Below the pieces are notes generated by a model. That model had not been told where the DNA came from and searched no databases. It saw only the letters and a list, made by a program, of their open reading frames with translations. This document shows, piece after piece, positions 26,001 to 37,678 of a stretch of DNA of 64,000 bases; the stretch's first letter is position 1, and each line of letters begins with the position of its first letter. The translations under genes and the position numbers were made by a program. The DNA is from Vanilla planifolia. Taxonomy: Eukaryota; Streptophyta; Magnoliopsida; Asparagales; Orchidaceae. Where the stretch lies: positions 626,001-690,000 of the forward strand of contig JAIUJO010000148.1 of NCBI GenBank assembly GCA_023846275.1, in the 5' to 3' direction.

Positions 26001-29000
26001 AACTTAGCCTAGCCTAGTCTAACACTACTCCACTCTACTCCACTCTATTACACTCTTCTCCACTCTAATCTAATATACTCTATTCTACTCTCCTCTATCC
26101 TACACTAGCCTAACTTAGCCCCATCTTATACTACTCTACTCTACTATACTCTACTTTACTCAACTCTACCACACTCCAGCCAAACCAAACATAACATTTC
26201 CTAGCCAGGCTTAGCATTATGCTACTCTACTCTAATTCACTCAAATGTACTTTAGCCTTGCCTAGCCTATCCAAACCCAACACTGGTCTACTCCACTCTA
26301 CTTTTTTGTACATTGCTCTACTTTTCTTTTCTCTTTTCTCCTCTATTATGCTCTCTTTTGCTCTACTCTTTTATGTATTTCTTTACTATACTCTACTCTA
26401 TTCTACTCTATTTTGCCCTTCTCTTCTTTACTTTAATCTTCTCTAATCTACTCTACTCTAGCCAAGCTTTGCCTAGCCTAGCTAAACTTAACTTAACCTA
26501 ACCTAGCCTTACTCTACTCTACTCTACTATACTATACTCTACACTATTCCATTCTACTCAATTCTTCTCTTTTCTATTCTACTCTAGCCTAGCTTAACCT
26601 AATTTAGCCTTATGCTACACTACTCTATTTTATGCTACTCTTGCTTAAATTAGCCTAGCCTACTTTATTTTATCCTACTCTACTCTACTGTACTCTATTC
26701 TACTCTACTATGCTCTACTCTACTCTATACTACTTTACTCTTTTTTGCTCTACTCTGCTCTACTCTACTATTCTATACTCTACTATGCTTGGCTCTACTT
26801 TGCTCTACTACACTCTACTCTTCTCTACTATGCTCTAGACTATGCTCTACTCTGCTCTACTTTTCTCTACTCTAATTTACCTTGTTTTGCTCTATTACTC
26901 TACTATACTTTAATGTGCTCTATACTACTATAACCTAACCTAGCCAAGCCTAGCCTAATCTAACCTAACTTAACTTAATTTTACTCTTCTCTACTATACT
27001 TCACCCTGCCCAATGCTAGTCTACTCTATACTACTCTAGCCAAACCTAGCCTAGCCTGCTATTACTTTATTATACTCTATTCTACTTTACTCTACACAAA
27101 GCTACCCTAACCTAGCCTAATTTAAACTAGCATCACTTAGCCTAGCCTAACCTAGCCTAGCATTACTTTACTCTACCTTAATCTGCACTACTCTACTCTA
27201 TTTTACTCTATCATACTCTAGCCTTGCTTAACCTAGCCTTGCTTAGCATTACTCAACTATACTCTAGCCTACTCTAGCTAAGCTACGCCTAGCCTAACCA
27301 AGCCTAGCCTAACCTAACATGGCCTAGCATAGTCTTACTCTACACTACTATAATCTATTATATTGTACTCTACTCTAGCTAACTTATCTTAAAATAGCCT
27401 AGCCAAGCTTAGCTTAGCTTAGTCCTGTGGTACTCTACTCTACTCTCTTTTATTCTAATATACTGTAGCCTCACTTGCTCTTCTCAAGCTTAACATTACT
27501 TTACACTACTCTACTCTATTACTTTACTCTGTTATACTCTGCTCTACTCTACTCTACTCTACTTAACTCAACTCTACTCTACTCAACTCTACTCTACTCT
27601 ATTCTATTCTACTTTACTTTACTCTACTCTACTCTACTTAACTCTACTCTACTCTAGCTAACCTTGCCAAACATAGCATAGCCTAGCCTAGCCCACTCTT
27701 ACTATACTCTACACTACTTTACTCTATTCTACTTTAGCTTAACATAGCCTAGCCTAACCTATCACTATTATACTCTACTCTTCTCTACTCTAATCTAATT
27801 TATTTAACTCTACTCCACCCTACTCTTTCTTATCTTAAGATAGATTAGCCTAGCATAGCATAGCATTGCCTGACCTAGCCTAGCCTAGGCTTACTCTACT
27901 TCTTCCAATACTATACTCTACTCTACTATACTCTACTATAGCCAAGCCTAAACTAACATAACGTAGCTTAGCCATGCCAAGCCTATTACTCTACTCTACG
28001 CTACTCTACTTTACTCTATTATTTCTAGCCTAGCCTACCTTACCTTCTAACACTACTCTACTAAACTCTACTCTCCTTTACTAAACTCTACTCCACTCTA
28101 CTCTACTCTTCTCTACTCTACTCTAGTCCACTCTACTCTATTATGTTCTATTCTTCTCTATTCCACTTTACTTTGCTCTACTCTACTTTGCTCTATTCTA
28201 CTTTGCTCAATGCTACTCTACTCTTTTCTACCTTATTCCACTCTACTCTACTCGATTCTACTATACATTAACCTTGCCTTGCTTAGCTTAGCCTAACCTA
28301 ATTTAACCTAACCTAGCCTTGCCTAGCCTTACTCTACTCTACTTTGTTATATTGTGTTCTACTATAGCTTAACCTAGCCTAACTTAGCACTATGCTACTC
28401 TACTCAAACCTAGTCATATCTCGAATTATTTTATTCCACTTTACTCTACTCTACTCTACTCTATATATTCTAATATACTTTGCTCTGTGCTACTCTACTC
28501 TACTCTTCTCTACCTCGTACTGCATTATTATTCTCTACTCGACTATGCTCTGCTCAGCTCAGCTCTAGTTTGTTATACTCTTCTTTAGTCTATTCGACTC
28601 TCCACTACTCTACTCTACTTACCTCTACTCCATACTCCTCTACTATGCTTTACCCTACTCTACCCTACTCTACTCTACTCAAGCATAGCCTAGCCTTACC
28701 TAACCTTTTCTAGCTTAACCTATCCTTACTCTTCTTTACTCAACTCTACTCTACTCTACTCTACCCTAGTAACTCTACTTTATTCTACTTTAAGCTCACA
28801 AAACCTAACTTAGCCCTATCCTGCTTTACTCCACACTACTCCACACTACTCTTGCCTTAACTTTACCTAACCAATCCAAGCCTATATTAGCCTAACCTAG
28901 CATAGCCTCATCTAACTTTACTCTACTCTACAAAACTCGATTCTACTATATCCTACTCTACTCTACTCAAGCCTAGCATAGCCAAACAAAGTGTTGCCTA

Positions 29001-31504
29001 GTCAACCCTTCCCTTATGCTTCTCTATTATGCTCTACTTCACTTTATTTTCCTCTAGCCTATCATAGCCTAGACAAGCATACCACTACTCTAATTAACTT
29101 TACTATCCTCTGCTTTGCTTTGCTTTGCTCTACTCCACTCTACTCTACTCTACTCCACTCTATTATACTCGACTTTACTCTGCTTTGCTTTGCTCTACTC
29201 TACTCTATTCTACTTTACTCTAGCTTAGCCTAACCTAACCTAACTTAACCTAGCTTATCATGGTCTTATTCTATTCTACTCTACTATACTCTATTCTACA
29301 CTAATCTATACTATTCAACTCTACACAATTTTATTCTACTCTTGCCATGCTTAGTTGAACTTAGTCCTATGCTACTCTACTCTACCATACTCCATTCTAC
29401 TCTACTCAAGCCTTACTTAGCCTATCCTAACTATACTTTACTTTAATCTACTCAACTCTATCCTATCCTAGCCAACCCTATCATATCTTATTCTTCTATA
29501 CTCTACTCTACTCTACTTTAGCCTATCTTAGCTTAGCATAGCATTGCTTAGCCTAACCTAGACTAGCCAAGCCTTACCTTACTCTACTCTACTCTACTCT
29601 ATTTTATTCTTCTCTACCCTACTCTAGCATAAACTAGCCTAATATAGCCCAAACTAGCCTAGCTTAGCCTTTTATTACTCTATTCTATTATACTTTACTC
29701 TATAATACTCTAGCTTAGCTTAGTTTAGCCTAGCCTAGCACTACTCCACTCTATTCATTCAACTCTACTCTACTCTACTTTTCTCTACTCTAATCTAATA
29801 TTCTCTACCCTACTCTATTTTATCTTTCCCTAGCCTAGCCTAGCCTTACTCTACTCTACTCTTGCTTAGCCTAGCTTAACATAGTGCAGCCTAGCCAAGA
29901 CTAGCCCTATGCTACTCTACTCTACTTTACTTCACTCTATTATGCTCTAGCCTAGCCTTCCTTAGCTTACATTACTCTACTCTATGTTGCTCTCCTCTAC
30001 TCAACTTTACTTAGCTTAGCTCAACTCAGCTCTACTCTACTCTACTCTACACTCTTTTACTATACTATATTCACCTCAACTTTGCTCTTATCAACTCTTC
30101 CCTACTTTGCTTTGCTCTACTCTTTCTTATTTTGCTTTACTCTATTGTTCTCTACTCTACCAGATTATATTTTATAATACTCTACTCTGCCCAACTCTAC
30201 TTAGCTCTACTCTACTCTACTTTACTCAATTCTACTCTACTCTAGTTTAGCCTAACCTAAACTAACCTAACTAAACTTAGTATTGCCTAGCCTTACTCTA
30301 CTCTACTCCACTCTACATTACTATACTCTACTCTATTATACTCTATTCTACTCTACTCTACTCTACTCTATTCTACTCTATTTTACTCTTTTTTAGCCTA
30401 CTCCACTCTACTCTATTATACTCTCCAATACTCTACATTAGCCTAACTTAACCTAGCCTACCATTACTCTACTCTATTCTTCTCCACTCTACTCTACTCT
30501 ATTTTATTCTAACCTAACCTCACTTTACATTGCTTAACCTAACCAAGCCTAGCCCTTTTCTACTTAACTTTACTCTACTTTGCTTTATTATACTCTTTCC
30601 TAGCTTAACCTAGCCAAACTCTACTCTATTCTACTCTATTCTACTCCTTTCTACTCTAATTCAATCAATTCTACTATACTCTACTCTACTCTATGCTAGC
30701 CTACCCTTACCTAACTTAGCCTAATCTAGCCTAGCAATACTCTATTGTATTTTACTCTACTCAACTCTACTCAAGCCTAACCTAACTTAACGTAGCCTAG
30801 CCTAGCCCTCTATTACAATATTCTACTTTACTCTATTATACTCTAGCCTAGTTTAGCCTTGCCTAACACTACTCTATTCTACTCTACTCTACACTATTCA
30901 ACTCTATTAATCTCTAATCTAATCCAGTCTTCTCTACTCTTCACTACTCTATCCTACCCTAGCCTAGCATAGCAACCTAGCCTTACTCTACTCTACTCTA
31001 CTCAACTCTTTTCTAGACTAACCTAGCCTAATATGGTGTAGCTTTGTAAAGCCAAGCCTTATGATTCTCTACTCTACTCTACTTCACTCCATTATACTCT
31101 AGCCTCGCTTACCCTGGCATTGCACTACCTACTTTACTCTTCTCTACCCTACTCTGCTCTTCTCTACTCTACTCTACTCAGTCATCCTCTGTTATGCTAT
31201 ACTCAGCTCTACTATACTCTATCCTATACTACTTTACTTTATTCTACTCTACTTTGCTCTATTTTATTCTACTCTATTCTACTCTACTCTACTTTACTCA
31301 TTATTCTACTCTATTCTACTCTACTCTACTCTAGCCTAGCCAAACCTAGCTTAGCCTACCTAACCTTACTCTACTTTACTCTACTCTACTCTACTCTAAT
31401 TCAGCCAAGGAGAGCCTAGCTTAGCTTAAAATTATTTTGTATTATACTATTTTATTCTAATCTATTATACTATACTCTAGCCTAGTCTTACTCTAATCTA
31501 CACT
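23001..31504 (+). repeat. CTCTA/GCCTA satellite, zone with GCCTTACTC and GCATTACTC junctions
   Basis: The satellite continues, but GCCTA blocks commonly end as AGCCTTACTCTAC or AGCATTACTCTAC (near 26,506, 27,160, 28,325, 29,575, 30,295) or with CTATGCTACTC. This resembles the zone at 4.6-7 kb more than the 7-23 kb zone. The open frames scattered here (such as 23,384-23,773 and 31,120-31,419) are pentamer translations. Nothing else is visible. The right end is the target duplication of solo LTR 2. Confidence 0.82.
23336..24640 (+). repeat. CCCTA-enriched variant patch in the satellite
   Basis: Clusters of ACCCTACCCTA-type sequence occur at about 23,341-23,425, 23,515-23,580, 23,815-23,850, 23,960-24,020, 24,390-24,420 and 24,545-24,640. 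Elsewhere CCCTA is only sporadic. Between the clusters the usual CTCTA runs continue. This looks like local spread of one pentamer variant, seen by eye only. Confidence 0.6.
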
Positions 31505-31509
31505 ACTCC
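31505..31509. repeat. Left target-site duplication of solo LTR 2 (ACTCC)
   Basis: ACTCC precedes the element and is repeated exactly at 34,546-34,550. Confidence 0.93.
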
Positions 31510-34500
31510 TGTTACACCCCAGTTTTTTTTTTTTTTTTTTTACATAAAAATTTTTACGTATAGACAGCTCAGATCGTCCCATACCAACCTGAGTAGCCTA
31601 CGAAAAACATAGGATATAACACATCATTACACACCTACTTTCCTTAACTATGTGGATCCCATCTCCCAGGCACACCGTCAAATCAGGTTCATGACTCCTG
31701 AATTAACTGATGAACTCGCGCAATGTTACTCCTACTAGACCCAATACTCCTAACCCATACCGGTAGGAGAACCGATCTAATAGAAGTCTGAACCCCCAAG
31801 GTTAAGTTCCATAGTCATGTAATGACCTCACCATCAACAAAAAAATATATATATATAACATCCACCGATATGAAATGGCGCTCCACACACCATACCGTCA
31901 AGATAGAAAATAAGATAGTGTATAAAAATGTAACTCATATGAAAAGTCACAGTCCATCAAATACCACATCATCCATCCGAGTACATGAGTCAGAATCACC
32001 CTCACATAGTACAAGACATAAGAATAACAGTCTCACTGAATACATCCAACAGCAACAATCAACTAACCAGAATGTCTCAGAAAATCACAGATCAGATCTC
32101 CTCCACTAGCCTACTGATCACGATCCCACCTAAAGCTGGGTGGCGTCAAGTCTGCCGAGCCACTGGAAAAATATAGATAATAAAGGAATGAGCTACGCCC
32201 AGTAGGAAAGACAGCTAGTAAAAAAAAACTCTCATGCAAGAGAAGGATAATAGTAAGAGTATAGAAATACAGCATAACAATGTAGGGTGGAAAGGCACTC
32301 TCAGTCCCAGACTCTGACCAACCACAGTCACCCCCAGTCACACCAGAGTAGCTCTCCTCTGTGCTCCCAGGCACCATGCCAGCGGGACACGCCCATCTCT
32401 GCGCACGCATGGCGCCTAGGCAAAGCATGCCAGCGGGACACGCCCATCTCTGTGCACGCATCACAACGCCTAGCACCCGACACCGCAGCGTCTCTCGTCA
32501 ATCAATCTTCTGGAGACTATAGACAGAACCAGTCACATAGATCTCTAGCCAACGTGAGACACCCCTGCCACCCTCAGGCACGTAGGCCTACACACTTGAC
32601 TAGCCACGGCGAGTCACCCTGCCACTGCCACTCTCAGGCGCGCAGGCCTACACTCATGGACCAGAAGAGATCGACTCAGCCACTGTCCCAAGAAGTCCTC
32701 TCCCAACAATTTCCATAGAAGCTCACGCCCCTACAGTCATTGCCAAGCTCTAACTCCAAGATTCGGCAACATGTGTCCAGATACAACAAGGCGCATACCA
32801 GTCCACATGTATACTGTGAAAGCTAAGTCTGTACCGCACAGTTACCTACCACAACTACCCTAAAACATTATATAGGGCCTATAGTAGTCCGGTCCAATAT
32901 GCCAATCCATGAAATATGCAACCACTGAGTAAACTGACTCAATCCATGTCATTGCCATCCAAGCAACACAAACTGTACCAAAATTTTGACTATTCTGGTA
33001 GCACCCAAGTGTCACACTTCCTTCCAACTAATCCAGCTGCACTGAATTTATGGGTAATTTCCAACAGTCAATTTCAACTTGGCTACGTGATTTCCAAAAA
33101 TCACCTCTTCCTCACTTCAAGAAATTTCAGTTTCCAAAATAAATTTCTGCCCTTTATCCATTTTCCAAAATTCGGAATAAATTTCCGAATTTAAAATCCG
33201 CATATCCTTTTTCCGAAAATTCGGATTAATTTCCGAATTAAATATTTTTTTTTTCTCCCGCTTCTCTCTCATCCGCGCCGCACTTCCCCTGAACCGGTTC
33301 TCGTCACCGGTTCGGAACCCTTACGCTGAGCCGAGAACCCCGCCGGCCGAAGTTAATAATCCGAATTCGGGCCGACGCTTAACATATAAATATTAATAAT
33401 TAAAATAATTATTCACTTAATAATCAGACTAATCCCTAATTAGCCCTAATTCATCCCCTTCCTTCGCCCGTCGCCCGCGAAATTCTAACCGTCGACTTTC
33501 CGGAAGTCTCCGTTTTCCCCGTCGATTTCCGGCGACCGAACGCAAGGGAACGCTAGCCTAAAGCTCGTACTAGCCTAAAAATTCCATATAATCAAGTCGC
33601 GAAGCTAAATGTCCATGCAAAAATTTTCGCCGAAGTGTTGTCCGATCCAACTATGCCAATTCATGAAATTAAAATCATTCTAGCATTCAGATAACCTGAA
33701 TAATGGCAATATGATAATATCAAAACCTAAGGCATGCTTCTATGCACAGAAATTCCAATTCGGCGGAAATTTTATATATTCTTCTTCATAAAAAAAAGAA
33801 ACCCTAAAATGCTAAAATCAATAAATTGCATTAATCAATTCCAAAAACACTTATCCGCATGCTCAAGTAGCTATTTGCAAAATAATCCATATTTTTAATT
33901 TGCTAAATAACTAATTTAATCTGAATTTCCTACCTTTGCTCGCCGGCGACGGTGAAGTTCGCACGCGATCAACCGCAGCTCCTCGCCGAACGAAACCGGT
34001 ACCAAAATGCTCGCCTCTGTCCCGCGAACCTCCGGTTACCAAAAGCCCCTTGGAAGGCTGCCGGAAAGTACCGCCGTTCGCTGCGAACACTTCGCCTCTA
34101 GCCGCCGTTCCAAACCCTAACAGCCGAACAGTTTAGGTTAAATACCCAGCTTAAACCAGTAATAACCCGTTAAGACCCATTAAGCGCCGGTTGACCTTCC
34201 AAAAACGCTGCTGAACACCCGATCAGCCTGTTAATCTCCACCGCTGATCTCGCCCGTCCGATCCGCTTATCCGCGGCTTATCCAAACGCACGCGCAAACG
34301 CACCTCGGCGAACCGCCCCGCCTTCGCTGAACCGCTCCGGTCCGGTTCACGCGCGGTAAAAGAAAAAAAATCCAAATTCCGGTTTTTAAAAAAAATCTCG
34401 GTGCTCCGAAAAATCCTCAGGAAATTTCAGAAATTCCAATAGCCTCCAATTGAGCTCCTGGCTCATCCTACTGTCGATCTGAAATCATCCAAGCCACAAT

Positions 34501-34545
34501 TGAATTATTGAAGATTAAACCTATAATATTTTACCGGGTATAACA
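31510..34545 (-). mobile_element. Solo LTR 2, same retrotransposon family as solo LTR 1, inverted
   Basis: A 3,036-bp unit in reverse orientation: read on the - strand it begins TGTTATACCC at 34,545 and ends at 31,510. It is flanked by a perfect ACTCC duplication. It too lacks any internal retroviral-type region and is a fossil. Its first ~150 bp and the ~1.2 kb nearest its 3' end match solo LTR 1 closely, including the 51-bp repeat (32,376-32,461). Its middle (about 33,360-33,930) is only weakly alignable. A run of 19 T (31,523-31,541) lies near the 3' end on the + strand. Open frames inside (31,822-32,176, 32,111-32,476, 32,287-32,718, 32,916-33,194, 33,936-34,136) have no recognisable domain and I do not call them genes. 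Confidence 0.9.
32376..32461 (-). repeat. 51-bp tandem repeat inside solo LTR 2
   Basis: ATGCCAGCGGGACACGCCCA starts at 32,376 and again at 32,427. This is the reverse-strand counterpart of the repeat at 3,668-3,756 in solo LTR 1. Confidence 0.87.
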
Positions 34546-34550
34546 ACTCC
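34546..34550. repeat. Right target-site duplication of solo LTR 2 (ACTCC)
   Basis: An exact copy of 31,505-31,509, directly after the terminal TAACA on the + strand. Confidence 0.93.
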
Positions 34551-35919
34551 ACTCAATTTTACTCTACTCTTCTATACTCTAGCCTAACCTAGCATAACAT
34601 AGCCTAGTCTAGCCCTCTACAACTCTACTTTACACTATTTTACTCTATTAAGTTTGAGCCTAGCTTAGCGTAGCCTAGCCTAGCACTACTATACCCTACT
34701 AGAGTATACTCTAATCTACTCTTCTTTGGTCTAATCTACTATACCATACTCTATTCTACTCTACTCTACTTTTCTCTAATCTAATCTAATCTACTTTACT
34801 CTTGTCTTGCATAGCAAAGTCTAACCTAACCTAACCAAGCCTAGCCTTACTCTACTCTACTATACTCTCGTCTAGCCTTGCCTAACTTAGTGTAGACTAG
34901 CTAACATTATGTTACTCTACTATACATCACTTCACTCTATTATACTCTAGCCTAGCCTAGCCTTACTCTACTCTTTTTTCTCTGCTTTGTTCTACTCTAC
35001 TCTACTATACTCAATTCTACTTTGCTTTGCTCTACTCTACTCTACTCTTCTCTACTATACTCCACTCTACTCTATAATGACATATTCTAGTATGCTTACC
35101 TCTTGTCTACTCTACCATGTTTTGCTTTGTTCAACTCTGCTTTATTCTATTTTGCTCTACTCTACACTACTTTGATCTATTCTACTCTACTTTACTCTAC
35201 TCAACTATATTCTACTCTACTCTACTTTACTCTAGCCTAGTCTGACCTAGCTTACCCTAACCTAATCTTACTTTACTCTTCTAAACTCTACTTTATTCTA
35301 CTCTAGCATAGGCTAGCCTATTAAAGCCTAATATTATTTTATTGAACTCTAGCCTAGCATAACTTTATCTAGTCTAGCCTAGCCTTACTCAACTCTACTC
35401 TACTCAATTTTACTTTACTCTCCTCTACTCTACTCGACTCCAACCTAATCTAACCAAACATAGCCAAGCCTAGCCTAACCTAGCACTCTGTTACTCTACT
35501 ATATTTTACACTATTATACTCGAGTCTAGTTTAACCTAGCCTTGCCTAACACTACTATACTATACTCTATTCTACTCTATGTCACACAACTCTTTGATAC
35601 TTTAATCTAATTTACTCTACTCAATCCTAGCCTAGCCTAGTATATCCTAGCCATAATCTACTCTATTCTATTATAATCTACTTAACTATACTCTTACCTA
35701 GCTTAGGCTCACATAATGTAGCTTAGCCATGCCTAGCCGTATACTACTCTATTATACTCTACTCTAATATATTCTACTCTACTCTACTCTACTTTACTCT
35801 AGCTAGGCTAACTTAACATAATGTAAGCTAACGAAGCCTAGTCTCATGTTATTCTACTCTATACAACTTCACCCTATTACACAATAACCTAGCCTAGCTT
35901 ATCCTAAGTTAGCATTACT
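34551..35919 (+). repeat. CTCTA/GCCTA satellite, last + oriented block
   Basis: Same satellite and same junction style as 23-31.5 kb (GCCTTACTC near 34,845, AACATTATGTTACTC near 34,905). The frame at 34,987-35,175 is a repeat translation. This block ends at the orientation switch. Confidence 0.85.
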
Positions 35920-35923
35920 AGTA
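35916..35923. other. Satellite orientation-switch point (TACTAGTA palindrome)
   Basis: To the left the + strand reads CCTAAGTTAGCATTACT; to the right it reads AGTAGAGTAGAGCTAGG. The join is the 8-bp palindrome TACTAGTA, and symmetry stops immediately outside it. From here to 64,000 the purine-rich strand is +. I see no transposon, duplication or filler at the point. It could be an inversion breakpoint, a head-to-head junction of two arrays, or an assembly join. Confidence 0.85.
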
Positions 35924-37620
35924 GAGTAGAGCTAGGTTAGGCTAGGCTAGGCTAAGCTTGGCTAGCTTAGGCAAGACTATGCTAAAGTAGAGCAAAGTAG
36001 AGCTTGTTTTAAGTAGGCTAGGCTAAGCTAGAGTAGAGTAAAGCACAGGAAAGCTAAGTAAAGTAGAGAAGAGTATAGTAGAGATGAGAATAATAGAGTA
36101 GAGTAGATCTGAGTATAATAGAGCAAAGAAGAGTAGAGTAGAGTAGTGGTGAGCATAGGAGAATAGAATAAAATAGAGCTAGGTTTTGCTAGGCTAGGCT
36201 TCACTTGTTAGAGTAGAGTAATATAGAGTAGAGTAAAGTAGAGTAGAGTAGAGTAGAGTTGATTAGAGTAGGGTAGAGCTAGGTTAGGTTGGGCTATGTT
36301 TGGCTAGGCTAGGCTTGGCCAGGGTAGGCTAGGCAAGGCTAGAGTATAGTAGAGTATATTAAAGTAAAGTAGATCAGACTTGAGTATAGAAGAGCTTGGT
36401 TAGGCTAGGCTAGGCTAATCTTGATAAGGCTAGTGTAGAGCAGAGCAAAAAAGAGCAGAGCAGAGATGAGCAGAGTAGAATAAAGCAAAGTAAAGTAAAG
36501 TAGAGATGAGCAGAGCTAAGTTTGGCTTTGCCAGGCTAGGCTAGGTTAGACTAGAGTAGAGTAGAGCAGAGTGGAGAAGAGCAGACTAAAGTAGAGTTTA
36601 GTAGAGTAGAACTCGGGTAGGCTAGGCTAAGCTAGGTTATGCTAGGCTAGGCTAGGATAGGTTAGGCTATGCCAGGATTGGCTAAAGTAGTGTTGAAGGG
36701 AGTAAAGTTAGGTTAGGCTAGGCTAGGCTAGTTAAGGCTATAATATAGAGTAGGGCAGAGTAGAGCAAGGCAGATTAGAGTAGAGTAGAGAAGAGCATAG
36801 CATAGTAGAGAAGAGTTGAACATAGTAGAGTAGAGTAGAGGAGACAAAGCTAGCTTAGTCTAGCATAGGCTAGAGTACAACAGAGTATGGTATAGCTTGG
36901 TTAAGAAAGGTTAGGCGAGGTTAGAGTGGAGTAGAATATGGTTGAGTAGTGTAGAGTAGAGTAGAGCTAGGTTAGATAAGGCTAAGAAAGACTGGGGTTG
37001 GCAAGCCTATGCTTGGTTAGGCTAGAGTAGAGTAGAGTAGAGCTTGGTTAGGTTAGCCTAAGCTAGAGAAGAGTAGAGTGGAGTGGAGTAGAGTAGAGTA
37101 TAATAGAGTGGAGTAGAGTATAGTAAAGTAGAGTGGAGTAGAGTAGAGTAGAATAAAGTGTAATAGAGGAGAGTGCAGGAGAGTAGAGCAAAGAAGAGCA
37201 GAGCAAAGAAGAGCAGAGCAGAAGAGCTGAGTAGAGTAGAGTTAAAAAGAGCATAGTAGAGCAGAGTAATGTAGAGCAAAGTAAAGAAGAGTAGAGTAGA
37301 GTAGAGGAGAGTAGAGTAAAACTAGGTTAGGCTAAGCTAGGCTAGGCTAGGATAGAGTAGAGTAGAGTTGAGTAGAGTAGTGTAGAGTAGAGTAGAGTTT
37401 GGTGGTGCTATGTTAGGTTAGGCTAGGTTAGGCTAGGCTAGGGTAGGTTAGGCTTGGCTAAGTGAGGCTAGGCTAGGCTTAATTAGAGTAGAGTAGAGTA
37501 GAGTAGAGTATAGTAAGATAGAGTAGAGATAGATTAGGCTAGGCAAGGCTAGAGTAGAGTAGAGTAGAGTATATTAGAGTAGATTTGAATAGAGTGGAGT
37601 AGAGTAGAGTAAAGTAGAGT

Positions 37621-37678
37621 AGAGGAGAGGAGAGGAGAAGAGACGAGATGAGAGGAGAGGAGAAGAGAGAAGAGGAGA
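37621..37678 (-). repeat. Polypurine GAGAGG tract
   Basis: Apart from a C at 37,644 and a T at 37,649 the + strand is only A and G for 58 bp, with GAGAGG repeats. It is a variant of the GAGTA unit in which T is lost. Confidence 0.85.

Noticed and set aside
4616-31509. The 27 kb between the inverted LTRs as a segment inverted by recombination between them
   Set aside because: Each LTR has a matching target duplication on its two sides, which such an exchange would have scrambled; satellite orientation also does not change at either LTR.
1-35919. Alternating repeat and spacer pattern as a CRISPR-like array
   Set aside because: Both components are low-complexity pentamers with variable lengths, there are no unique spacers, and the sequence is eukaryotic satellite.
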